Of a stretch of 64,000 nt of DNA, positions 33,234 to 43,802 are shown piece by piece; position 1 is the stretch's first letter, and each line of letters opens with the position of its first letter. Under the pieces are notes generated by a model. That model was given only the letters and a program-made list of their open reading frames with translations, was not told the DNA's origin and ran no database searches. Source of the DNA: Anastrepha obliqua (Eukaryota > Arthropoda > Insecta > Diptera > Tephritidae); NCBI RefSeq assembly GCF_027943255.1, contig NC_072892.1, forward strand, positions 17,693,792 to 17,757,791, read 5' to 3'. A program made the translations under genes and the position numbers.

Positions 33234-34848
33234 GACGTGATAACGTCTTATAATTCGATTTAGCCGGCTGCCGAAAAAATGTGTCGTTACCTTGCTCATT
33301 AGTGTTACCTTGCTTATTTGTAGTTACCTTGCTCATTTGTCGTTACCTTGAATGAACTGCAAGCGAAAGCGCGGAACGAACGACAAAGCAAACAAAGCAA
33401 ACGAACGGCAACGTTCGACATCTTGCTCTCTCCTACTTAAGTGAGCGTATATATGTATGTATATGCGCATATGTACATACTATATATAAATTCACGTATT
33501 TGTATTTGCATATGCCTTCTTATTGATTATTATTAATTTGATTCACTTGAAGAATTTAAAATAAAACCAAGTTTGTTAATAATACCTGTTGTTTTAATGT
33601 TATTATTGTATTATTAATTTTTTTATTATATATGAAGGAAAAAATTTATTTTAATATTTACCATATACCTTATAAGATATGTTGTCTATACTAATATTAT
33701 AAAGAGGAAAACTTTGTTTGTTTGTAATGAATAGGCTCAAAACTACTGGACCGATTTTAAAAATTCTTTCACCATTCGAAAGCTACATCATCCACGAGTA
33801 ACATGGATTATATTTTATTTTGGAAATAGGGCTCGAGATATAGGTCAAAACGTGGACCCGGGTAACCTTCGGATGTGTATGTACAATATGGGTATCAAAT
33901 GGAAGCTGTTGGTAAATGCTTTAGTCCAGAGTATTTTTCATGCCGCTCCGTGACTAGGGTCTCGAGATAGAGACCAAAACGTGGACCCTAGAATGTGTTT
34001 GTACAATATGGATATCAAATTGAAGCTGTTGGTGAATGCTTTAGTACAGAGTATTTTTCATGCCGCTCCGTGACTGGGGTCTCGAGATATAGAACAAAAC
34101 GTGGACCCGGGTAACCTTTGGTTGTGTATGTACAATATGGGTATCAAATGAAAGCTGTTGATAAGTGCTTTAATACGGGGTAATTTTCATACCTATTGAT
34201 GACTAAGGTCTGGAAATATATGCCAAAACGTGGACCCGCCGTGTCTTTGCACCGAATTAAACCAAACTTACACACATTGTTAAGGAGGTATTGAAGATTG
34301 TTTCCGTATAGTTTGGATACCTATTGGTAGATAGGGTCTCGAGATATAGGTCAAAACGTGGACCCGGGTAACCTTCGGATGTGTATGTACAATATGGGTA
34401 TCAAATGGAAGCTGCTGGTCAATGCTTTAGTTCAGAGTATTTCCATCCGCTCCGTGACTAGGGTCTCGAGATAGAGACCAAAACGTGGACCCTAGAATGT
34501 GTTTGTACAATATGGATATCAAATGAAAGCTGTTGATAAGTGCTTTAATACGGGGTAATTTTCATACCTATTGATGACTAGGGTCTCGAAATATATGCTT
34601 TATGATATGTTATGTTATGTTGTGTTGTGTTGTGTTGTGTTGTGTTGTGTTGTGTTGTGTTGTGTTATGTTATGTTATGTTATATTATGTTATGTTAATG
34701 TTAACTCATTCTCTATATCCATACAAAATATCTATCAAACAAATAAAATTAAAATTTTCTTTTGAAATATGCATCCATTCAATCAGTATTTTCTTATGAC
34801 GTTATCACGTTAAACTACCGTCAGTAAACCGACTTTACAGACAACCTC
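33234..34848 (+). mobile_element. Composite repeat element, copy 1 (Helitron/Helentron-like parts, short array)
   Basis: It begins GACGTGATAACGTCTTATAA, which holds a perfect GACGT-GATA-ACGTC stem, and ends TTTACAGACAACCTC. A complement of the start (GACGTTATCACGT) lies about 45 bp before the 3' end, so the inverted repeat is terminal on one side and subterminal on the other. Parts in order: a 15-bp minisatellite with GTTACCTTGCTCATT units (about 33282-33350), a unique block, a Helitron-type start TCTATACTAATATTATAAAG (33685) with the same AAAACGTGGACCC minisatellite as 3200-4070, then (TGTTA/TGTTG)n at 34602-34698. T-runs flank both ends. The same structure lies reversed at 57378-59271. No protein is encoded. 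Confidence 0.75.
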
Positions 34849-35109
34849 ATTTTTTTTTTTTTTAAATAAGGTGAGGTGTATTGCACTACGTCCATGTCGC
34901 CGTAAAGCTTAAAAAAGGCATTGTTCCATAGTCTTCGATATTCGCCGCCGCCAAGCTTCTGATCTATTCAAAAAGACGGATATGATGAGAGACTTATAAA
35001 GTGTTAGTTTTTTTCGTCGAGAGAGGGCTTAGTCTACCTAGTCTCTATTGGAAGATGCGAGGGACTTTCTCGGCAAGCGCTGTTTCTCTAGGCTTCTCGT
35101 TTAAACTAA

Positions 35110-35370
35110 AGAGCCAGGTGAGGTGTTTCTCCGAGTTGCTCCTTCTATTTGTGGTGTGCGTCTTGATGTTGTTCAACAGTTTTAAGCCGACTTCGAACGA
35201 GGAGCTTTTTCGTGGCAGAATACACTCGGAGGTTTGCCATTACCTGCCGATGGGCGACCGCTATTGCAATAAACTTTCTCTATCATTTTGCTGTTTCATG
35301 CACGAAGATTCGAACCAACGCATTCCTAAATGGTAGTCACGCACCAACCCATTCGTCTACGGCGGCTAGA
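35110..35370 (-). repeat. tRNA-headed SINE with recognisable A and B boxes
   Basis: Reading the minus strand from 35368: GCCGCCGTAGACGAATGGGT, then TTGGTGCGTGACTACCATTT (A-box region) and GGTTCGAATCT (B box, 35306-35316), followed by the SINE body. This is the copy in this window with the best-preserved tRNA-like head, and it shows that the family is tRNA-derived and Pol III-type. Confidence 0.78.
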
Positions 35371-35499
35371 GTTTAAACTGCCCTTAATAGCGACGCTCTA
35401 TAGATGTCTCTGATAGGATGAGGAATGCGCAACTCTAGCAAAACAACGACCTATATAACTAAATGGTGTAACTCTAAATCCATTAGTCCCATGCTAAAT

Positions 35500-35665
35500 T
35501 CATTAGAAACCTCCTATTATAGGCTTGCGATCAAACACAATAGACGAGATCAGAGGTCGATTCTACGTAACTGGAACGACCCGGATTTAGATTCGGTCAA
35601 GAACACTTCAGCACCATTCCCCTATATGTATGGGGAATTTTACGCTGCTACAATAACAACAGAGG
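35500..35665 (+). mobile_element. LINE 3' tail
   Basis: GATCAGAGGTCGATTCTACG, AACGACCCGGATTTAGATTC, CCTATATGTATGGGGAATTT and GCTGCTACAATAACAAC match the tails at 8470-8585 and 21700-21785. Non-coding remainder of a LINE. Confidence 0.55.
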
Positions 35666-36321
35666 TCACAGTTTGCGTTATGGCCTAATAATATTAATGA
35701 TAATAACTTAAATTTCAAATTTACTTAAACCAGCTTTTTTCAAAGTGAGAAACCAACAGTTGAAACTTGTATACTTTATACAAGAAACTAATACCGAGGT
35801 GGATAACTACAATATATAAGATTGAGAAGTAGTTCGATATGGCACTCTTTGTTTCACGGTCTAGAGAATACAAAGGTATCTACAGTTTCCTCTTGCTTCC
35901 CACTTACATTCATCTATTTATTTATTCCGTTTTAGAGCTTTAAACTAATATACACAAAAATATAAAATTTACCGGATTTGTCAATTTGATTATTCCAAAA
36001 ATATTATCATTTTACATTTTAAAACTTTAAAGAGACCCACGAACCAAGTGCATACTGAATTGTATTGTGATCGAACCCAATTTGAAGACTCTTTATGACT
36101 TATGCCCTTGATACAATTCTAGGTCATATTTTCGATAATTTTTTAATGTAAATTTTGCTCAACTCTAGTCCACAGTATGAGATGTTATTCGCTCGATTAC
36201 CGCAAACAAATTTTAGCTACGAATTTGCTCAAATTTGCTACGAATCGAATCAAACACGGAAGCGAAGAGTGAAATACATGCAGAGAACGTTCTCTGACAT
36301 ATATATTAGAAAAACTGTAAA

Positions 36322-37324
36322 ATGCAGTCCCGTATTTGTTCCGTTGTCATTCCACAATTATCAAGGAATTTAGTACGTTCATTCTCCAAGTCAACAAATA
36401 AAATGGCTCCAATAAAGGTTAGTCGGGGAAAGTAGATTAAAATAGATTTTAACAACGTATTAATGTGAAGCTTGTATTTATTATGTAACAAAAAGCAATA
36501 TGAAATGGTGCTATTGCCAACTGAAATGAGAGAACCTCAATCAAATGTCATTGAGTAATAAGAATTGGATGGAGGAAAATGTGGGGTGGTGACCAAGGTC
36601 ATGGATAATACTGAACCGAATGCAAATATAATAGAAATGAATGTGTTGTTTAACTCTGTTAATTACGTTATAAGAAATTCTTTGCATATTTATTTTTATT
36701 TTCTTAAATATCTACTTTCGATTTTAAGTGATTTTGAAACCAACAAATTGATCCTTAATTATTGGTTTACTTCCGCAGGTTGGCGATAAGCTACCTGCTG
36801 TAGATCTGTTCGAAGATTCGCCGGCGAATAAAATCAATACTGCTGACTTAACATCTAACAAGAAAGTAATAATTTTTGCAGTTCCCGGCGCTTTTACTCC
36901 TGGCTGCTCCAAGGTACCGATTAAGAATACAACATTTGATATCTATTTTAGTGTAAAGAAGTTCTACAGTTTTCGCTTTTGCATCTTTTTATAGACCCAT
37001 TTGCCCGGATTTGTGTCGAACGCCGATTCGTTGAAAGCTGATCAAAATGTCAATGAGATTGTCTGTGTATCTGTAAACGATCCGTTTGTTATGTCTGCTT
37101 GGGGCAAAGACCACAACGCTGCTGGAAAAGTCCGTATGTTGGCAGATCCCGCTGGTGCATTTGTAAAGTCTTTAGATTTGACTATTGATTTACCACCACT
37201 GGGTGGCTTGCGGTCAAAACGTTTTTCGATGGTCGTGGAAAATGGAGAAGTGAAGGAATTGAACGTTGAACCAGACGGCACTGGTCTGAGCTGCTCGTTA
37301 GCAAACAACATTGGCAAAAAATAA
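36322..37324 (+). CDS. Prx5: Peroxiredoxin 5 (mitochondrial/cytosolic)
   Basis: Three exons: 36322-36417, 36779-36913 and 36995-37324, giving 186 residues. Residues 1-27 ([20 protein letters not shown], then FSKSTNK) are Arg/Ser-rich with no acids, a mitochondrial presequence. Met28 (36403) starts [18 protein letters not shown], so a cytosolic form from the second ATG is possible. The peroxidatic Cys is in [17 protein letters not shown], and its codon is close to the end of exon 2. The Arg-side motif is seen as [16 protein letters not shown]. The second Cys, in [12 protein letters not shown], is the expected resolving Cys of the atypical 2-Cys type. It reduces H2O2, alkyl peroxides and peroxynitrite using thioredoxin. 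Length matches the fly family. Ccdc134 starts 255 bp downstream on the same strand. Confidence 0.95.
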
Positions 37325-37579
37325 AGTGCTTCGAAATTTTAGATGTGTTGTTTATAGTTTAAGCGATTACTGGAATACAAGCAAATATAAAAATATTGAA
37401 ATTCTAGTTAACTAAAAATTACAATTATGTTTTAATTTAATGTGGACATAGAACAATGCATAAAATATTGTAGGTGTATACGTTTATAGTTATTGTGAAT
37501 GGGTACGAATGTTAGGAGGAAGGCATAATTTGGTGGTAACCGCGCAGATGGATTAAGTAAATTGTACACCACTAGTAAA

Positions 37580-38393
37580 ATGCGGTACGCTTACAATTTG
37601 CTCGCTGTTATTTGGCTACAATCCCTTCTGATCACAGGGAATGAGGACCTGCCGAAATCCATTAATAACGATCAAAATGGAGAAACAACGATTTCATTAT
37701 TATCAGCAGGTGTTTGTGAGTAAATATGAACCTCAATTTTATCTGAGCATACTTAATACATATTGCTTTTTAGATGCAAAGTTGTTTGCTGAACGCCGAA
37801 CGGAGCATCAACTAATGATTAGGAAAATGTTGGCATCAGACAACTATGAAAAAAACTTCAAACTTTTGCAATTGGCCTACAGGAAAATTTTTGAAGTATG
37901 AATTATGCTAAAAGATCATGTTTTCCAACGAAAAACTTAAGAAAAGTTGTATATCTTTGCATAGGTAATAATGGAAAAAAATAGCACACTGACTTCTTAT
38001 GGCTTTGTGCCAGCACAAGAGCCATTTCCTCAGAATAGTGATTTACAAGATGCAGTCACCGTCACCTTGGAAAACTGCTGTATTGCAGCCGAAAGTCTAT
38101 TACATTTTCCTGAGATAAGTTATCGTATATTTGACAAAAATAATTTTTCGCAATGGAAATTGATGCTGAATTGGTGCAATGAATTTGTCAGCTCTTTCTC
38201 ATATCTCATTGATGAATCTACAGTCAAATTGATGGATCTTCTACTCCAAGAAATCAACGAAGAGCAACGCATGCCTAATTATGTGAATCCTTACAATAAG
38301 GCACTTAATAATCAAGCGACGAAAAAGCGAGAGAAACAACATAAGAAGCTGAAGAAGGGTCCACACTTGAGCGGAGGCAAAACAGAGTTATAG
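37580..38393 (+). CDS. Ccdc134: CCDC134-like secretory protein with C-terminal KTEL
   Basis: Exons 37580-37709, 37774-37895 and 37965-38393 give 226 residues (vertebrate CCDC134 is close to 229). The N-terminus MRYAYNLLAVIWLQSLLITG is a signal peptide. The middle matches CCDC134: GFVPAQEPFPQNSDLQDAVT, LLHFPEISYRIFDKNNF, WKLMLNWCNEFVSSFSYL. The end is Lys-rich and closes with KKGPHLSGGKTEL, parallel to human KGPRISRSQSEL. KTEL resembles the KDEL retrieval signal, so residence in the early secretory pathway is inferred. In vertebrates the protein is linked to secretion/ER function and regulation of signalling; its insect role is not clear to me. The next gene, Cbp20, converges on it with 77 bp between stop codons. 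Confidence 0.9.
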
Positions 38394-38470
38394 TAATCTT
38401 GTTCTCTTTTTACATTGTATATTTATGTATAAAACCTAAATTATTAAAGTAAAAGAAAACACACGCAAAT

Positions 38471-39053
38471 TCATCGATTGTCTGTATTTGGGGCAATTTT
38501 TTGTTGCAACAACTTCCCATAACCTCCTCGACCGGCATCGTAGTCTGTCCTATATTCGTCACGTACTTGCCCACCAGTTTTGCCACGTCCGTACTGTCGT
38601 CCTTCTATAAAACCAGCATCCCAATCCACACGTATTAGGCGATCATCTAATCGGGTTCCATTGACGTATCTAACGCAAAAATTTATAGTCAATAATTTGT
38701 TTATGTCAGGCTTATACCTTTTACCGCATTGCCATTTCCGCGTCCGCTCGCATATAATATTCGACGAAACAGAAGCCACATGGAGTTTTTTTATACTTGT
38801 CCAATCCCATTATAATACGACGTACTTCACCACAACGTGAAAACAATTCGTGAATTTGTTCCTCGGTTGTATAAAATGAAAGATTTCCCACATATAATGT
38901 GCACGATTCACGCAGGGAACGCTCTTGCTCGGACCGCGAACCCTACAAAAGTTTGCGAGATAGCTCTTAAGATATATTAACTATTCTATATTAAAAAAGT
39001 ACCTTGTAGTGTTGATCGCGATATGAGCTTAAATCTACTGACCCCGCAGACAT
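38471..39053 (-). CDS. Cbp20: Nuclear cap-binding protein subunit 2 (CBP20)
   Basis: Minus-strand exons 39003-39053, 38725-38942 and 38471-38669 give 155 residues. [17 protein letters not shown] is followed by [20 protein letters not shown] (RNP2 = LYVGNL), [20 protein letters not shown] (RNP1), [20 protein letters not shown] and the C-terminal [20 protein letters not shown]. The Tyr, Phe and Asp residues that stack on and hold the m7G cap are in place. CBP20 with CBP80 binds capped Pol II transcripts in the nucleus and aids splicing, export and small-RNA pathways. Both introns are under 80 bp. Its 5' end faces Ppp1r21 across 553 bp, so the two may share a divergent promoter. Confidence 0.96.
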
Positions 39054-39606
39054 TATATTTTAAATGAATATTTAATTAAAAAATGTACTATGGTAGATAT
39101 TTGTTTACGATCGTGAAAAAGCGGCTTCGAGAAAATAAATGTCAGGTTTTACAGGTAACTGTCAAATGTGCAAAATTTGTCTTTGTGATCCGGTCACAAT
39201 AAACTGAATTTATTAATTACGGGTGAACAACTGAAATTCTTTTTTTACATTTATAAATTTGTATAAAATATAAAGTGGAAACCAAAACCATACAAGTATT
39301 TTGCGATCCCTTTTGAAATAATACTGAATTCTTAAAAAGTGAATACTGCAATTAGTGGAGGTACTAAAGTATCATCCCTGCCAAAAAGAAAATACATGAA
39401 GCCATTCTAACTGAAATAAAGAAATGCCACAAAGAAAGTTTTGTTGAAAATAATTGATAATTTACTGCCTGGTAGAGAAGATTTTCAACATGCTGAGATT
39501 GGAGAATATTTGCTGATGATAATAAACCTAAAGTAAATACGAAAGGAAATAATGAAAAGAAAGTAAAAATTAATGTTGGAAGTACTGATTAGCAACGTTC
39601 AGTAGA
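39054..39606. promoter_or_regulatory. Divergent intergenic region of Cbp20 and Ppp1r21
   Basis: 553 bp lie between the two start codons, which point away from each other. It must hold both 5' leaders and promoters. No TATA box or Inr can be placed with confidence. Confidence 0.4.
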
Positions 39607-41357
39607 ATGGAAGGCACGGGCACACCAGAAGTGAAATATCAAAAGTTGGCCAGTGAATACTCAAAAGTACGCCCCTTCAGCATTATATATACAAATTAAT
39701 TTATATTAATAGTTCTCCTTTATTTATTGAAGCTACGCGCGCGGGCTAGTGTACTGAGAAAAGCGGTCTTGGATGAACAATCGAAAGGAGACAGTTTGCG
39801 TGAACAACTGCGGCAAAGTGAAACGGCTCTTCGTCGATCTGAGCAAGAAGTAGACTCTTTGGGTTTTCGCAACAAGCAATTAGAGCACAGAGTAGCAGTT
39901 CTGCAAGATGAAATTGCTACACGAGAGGGACGTACTATACGTGACAAAGACGATGGTCGAAAGCGGGTGCTAACTGGCAAAGGCGATTCGCAGCATACGT
40001 CAGGAGGAGTGGTGCCGGCATCAGTCAGAGGAGGTGATTTGGCACAGGATGCTCTTATTTTCGAAGAGCTACAAAAGAAAATAATGGAAAATGCAGAACT
40101 AACTTCGATGGTTTGTTAGATTTCGCTGTTTGCTTATAAATATTCTAATTTTATTTGATTCGAGATCGATGACAAGGAACGTGATCTACAACTACATGCT
40201 GAACGTTTGGCTAACTTGGAACAAATGCTAGAAAAGCGTGTCGCTGAGTTCACTGATGCGGAAAACCGCTTACGTCGCGATATGGAAACACTACAAAAAA
40301 GGAATTCGGAGCTCGAAACAAAGTTGGTCGATGCAGTTAGTATAGTAAGCATATAAAGTTTTGAAACTTACGAGAAAATTATTATTACATTTTGTTTTTA
40401 GTTGGGCAGTGAGGACGCTTTAAGTGTTTCTGGTAGTGATAACACCCCATTACATGTTGCTTCGACACAAAATAGTCATCCAAGCGCGATGACCGCAAAC
40501 AACATACATGCCGTAACAACCGCCGAAGAACGTATTTCCTGCTTGGAAAAAGAGATGGTTCATTGGCGTACGCAATACGAAATTGCGAAAATAAATCAAA
40601 CGTGTTGCGAAAGACACGGATTAAAAGATAATACAGCAACAGCCACGTCAACGGACTTAGAAGTTGCTGTGCCAGAGTATAATAACTGCAGCTGCAGTAG
40701 TGCAGCTGCTGGTTTAATGGTTAAGCCCAATTCAACGGAGGATAAGAGGTATTTAAGGCATTTTTTATAATAATTTTTGGTCATGTTTTGCAAAGAATAA
40801 GTTTATTTATTTATAAAGTTATTTTATGTGAAAAGAAGGACTAGAAAACCTTGCATGTAATATTAATTACATATAAATTCAATTTGATATCTTATTAATA
40901 TTTTTTTATTTGAAAAAATATTATTTCGTAAGCATATTATGTTGCCTAATTCTAATTATTACAGCGCTCGAGATTCAATATTGCCACCCCCGAAGGAGCA
41001 ACTCATTTATGACACATTTAGCCGCAAGTTTGAAAACCTCTTGAATGAAAAGTATTTGGCTGAATCTCATATTTCGTCTTTTGAGACAGAAATATCACAT
41101 TTTCAAATTTGTTTACAAAATGCGACGCATGAATTAAAGGCGAAGGATGAGCAAATGGCAAGCATCAACCAGGCATTGCGAATGTTAGAGGAAGATCTGG
41201 TAAGAGCATTTCCCCACCATGCAAAATTCTTAAGAAGTAATTACAATTCAATTTGATTTTTGATTAGGCTACTACGCGCCTTAATTATGAAGAGCAGATA
41301 AGCGTTCTCACGGAGCAGGTGATCAGTTTAAGTGAGCAATTAGCAGCATCTAAATAA
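39607..41357 (+). CDS. Ppp1r21: PPP1R21/KLRAQ-type coiled-coil protein, short form
   Basis: Six exons (39607-39666, 39733-40110, 40165-40344, 40402-40748, 40965-41199, 41268-41357) close in frame to 429 residues. The N-terminus KYQKLASEYSKLRARASVLR matches vertebrate KYQKLAQEYSKLRAQNQVLK, and EVDSLGFRNKQLEHRVAVLQ matches too. The end TTRLNYEEQISVLTEQVISL matches TTKRSYEDQLSMMSDHLCSM. Heptad-rich coiled coils span about residues 10-75 and 120-205. PPP1R21 (Fy-2 of the FERRY complex) links early endosomes to mRNA transport and can bind PP1. The vertebrate protein is about 780 residues; the central globular part is absent here between exons 3 and 4, replaced by a Ser/Thr-rich linker. I cannot tell whether that is normal for flies. 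Confidence 0.85.
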
Positions 41358-42084
41358 ATATATTTACCTGGATAAAACGTATATGCTTATGGCAGAAAGC
41401 CAATACAGCAGGCAAATGTACACCGTTCAAATGGCAAACAATAATTGTAAATTCCTCCAAAGATGAATGTCGTAGTTGAAATTGTTGCGATGTATGCAAA
41501 AATTTATATGAACCACGTTTTAAATAGCTTAACAAACAAGCATTGTTGAATATTTAGTGAAGAAATAAGAATACTATTGAAACTTTCGAAGTGACAGATT
41601 ATGTAGAATGAAGAGTGTACGAACAGTTATATACACATTTACAGGACAAATTATGCTTAATGCATTTGGCGTTAACACTGTAAATTTAAAAATAAATATT
41701 TCAAGCGAATAATTTATATTTTCTAAATGTATAACTTTATAAGATTTGTAAAAACTAATAAATACGAATATAGTTAATATTCTTTTTCGTTTGGAATCTA
41801 TAACATCATATCCGGGTCAGTTTAATTTTATTAAAAAAATTATAAAAATAGTAGTTCCTTTCAGTATGTTGTATTAAATTATTTAAATGTTCTTTAATTA
41901 ATTTAATAAAGCTTATCCTCTCCTAGTATAAAAGGAGTTTTTTCTGCAATAGTACGTCACTAAAACCGCTGAAATAAGTTTATTCTATATGAACTTCATT
42001 AACTACACATTTTTGTGTGCCTAGGACTATGTAAACAGAATAAACAATCATAATTAAAAATGTTAGTTAGTGTTCTTATTAACT
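41358..42084. other. Intergenic, 3' flanks of Ppp1r21 and Isca2
   Basis: A+T-rich, lying between two convergent genes. The sequence GTATAAAAGGAGTT near 41927 looks TATA-like, but it lies downstream of both genes. Nothing else was recognised. Confidence 0.4.
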
Positions 42085-42625
42085 CTAATCTAATTTAATT
42101 GAAAATGAAGCACCACAAGAGCAGCCTTGTTCGGCTTGTGGATTCGCCAAAATTCGGAATCCAGACCGTATCAGTTCCGTATGGTAATCGACTGTAGCGC
42201 CATCACAGTACTCCAGTGATACGTTGTCTATGACAACTTTTGCATTTCCTTCGCCAAAAACTATATCATCGCTATTCAATTTGTTGTCTAAATCAAATTT
42301 ATATTGGAATCCAGAACAGCCACCACCTTCTACAGTAATGCGTAGGAAAGAACCACTTCCAGATATTTCCCGCAAGCGCTTAATACATGTGTCACTAATA
42401 ACTAACTTTGCCTTCTCTGGCTTAGATTTTGGGTCTTCTGAGGCACCGGTTGCGGTTACATCAGCTTTGCTAGTAGAAAAGTAGTTTAGCTGACCGAGCG
42501 ATTTGCACGGTGACACTGCAGTTATTTGCCTATAAGCGAAAATATTTTATTTAGGTAAAACATTTTATTATATTTATTTACCTGTGGCAATTCGCTCTAA
42601 GCAGATTTCTCAAAGCAAATGCCAT
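42085..42625 (-). CDS. Isca2: ISCA2-type iron-sulfur cluster assembly protein, mitochondrial
   Basis: Minus-strand exons 42582-42625 and 42085-42529, separated by a 52-bp intron, give 162 residues. The N-terminus MAFALRNLLRANCHRQITAV is a mitochondrial presequence. The A-type scaffold core follows: LVISDTCIKRLREISGSGSF, LRITVEGGGCSGFQYKFDLD, KVVIDNVSLEYCDGATVDY and the end EQGCSCGASFSIKLD. The three cluster-binding Cys residues (GGCSGF, GCSCG) are present. ISCA2 acts with ISCA1 and IBA57 in late [4Fe-4S] maturation for aconitase, lipoate synthase and complex I. The family is short, and this length is normal. It is divergent from Bud23. Confidence 0.94.
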
Positions 42626-43802
42626 TTAAGAAAGTTATATATTTACTCCTCAAAAAGCACTTCCGTTTGAGGATTTTAACAAATCTATTGAATTCGGCAA
42701 CAAAATCAAAACAAAACTTGCATAACGTCATTGAACATACCCTTTTCAATCAGCTGCTTTACAAAGGAGTCAAAACAGAAGGCAGGAAAGAAAAGAAAAC
42801 TAAAAGTTTTGCATTTACATAGTGCTGGAAGGAATCGATGTTTACTCATATCGATATTTCGATGTTTTCGTGGGAAGAACATCGGTGCAACCATCTGCTT
42901 CTAAAAGTGAGTTTTTCAAAAAGTTTGTACGTTGCAATTTTTTAATTTAATGCGAACAAGAGAATATAACAAAAACAAAGTTTTCTTCCGGTCAGAAGTG
43001 AAAATATAGACAAATCAAAAGAGATGCTTCCGTTATAATCAATAAATATAATTAAATAATATGCTTTGCTAAACACTCGATCGCTCTCAGTAAACGTTGC
43101 AGGAACACAGACGAACTTCTTTACAAACATTTATAACTTAAAGGGCTTATCATTTGAGATCTCTAAGGAAAAAAATTGTAAATGATAACTTATTAAAGCA
43201 TTATCAAGATATGGTGAAAATAAATTCAAATCATCTGATCCGAATACTTCACGACTTATTAATTTAGAGAAACTTTTAAATGGGAACAACAGATTTTGGT
43301 ACCGCTAGAAAATATAATATATTTGAGCTTATACCTTTCGAGTTATTTGAATTTTTGTATTATCCAAACAACGCCATTTCTCAATTGTTCTACTTTCACA
43401 AACACTTTATATTATTTAAAATTGTTAGCATTTCTCAACTTTAGTTATTACTTATAATACAATTATAAAATAACTTTAATTTACACTCCAGCCAGTAGCG
43501 AAAAGTTTCGAAATTAATAGTGACCGAACGCGTTGCGGCACAGTAGTAGTAGGACGAATTATGAACCATCGGGGAAAGCACATTAATGTTAATAAACTTA
43601 AAAAATATCGATTCATCGAAATTATATCGATGCACTTGCAGCACTAATTTGGCAGATTCTTTTAAACCTTTATTCGATTTCCACGTGCACGCAAGTTACC
43701 AAAACAAAACAAACTAGGAACTTGATTTGACGAACAATTTATTTTTGTATTTAGAGCCGAATCATCTTCAAATCCACTTGATAAATACCGATCTCAGCAA
43801 AT
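42626..43802. other. Intergenic between Isca2 and Bud23
   Basis: Holds the 5' ends of both genes. A+T-rich with TATCGATATTTCGAT near 42849. The small frames (42619-42822, 43441-43644) have no support. Confidence 0.4.

Noticed and set aside
34571..34799. Small + frames with CYVVLCCVV repeats
   Set aside because: Translation of the TGTTA/TGTTG array of composite element copy 1.
35303..35368. tRNA gene
   Set aside because: A and B boxes are present but no cloverleaf or anticodon arm can be folded. It is the head of a SINE.
41927..41940. TATAAAAGG as a promoter
   Set aside because: It lies between the 3' ends of two convergent genes, and no gene starts downstream of it on that strand within a sensible distance.
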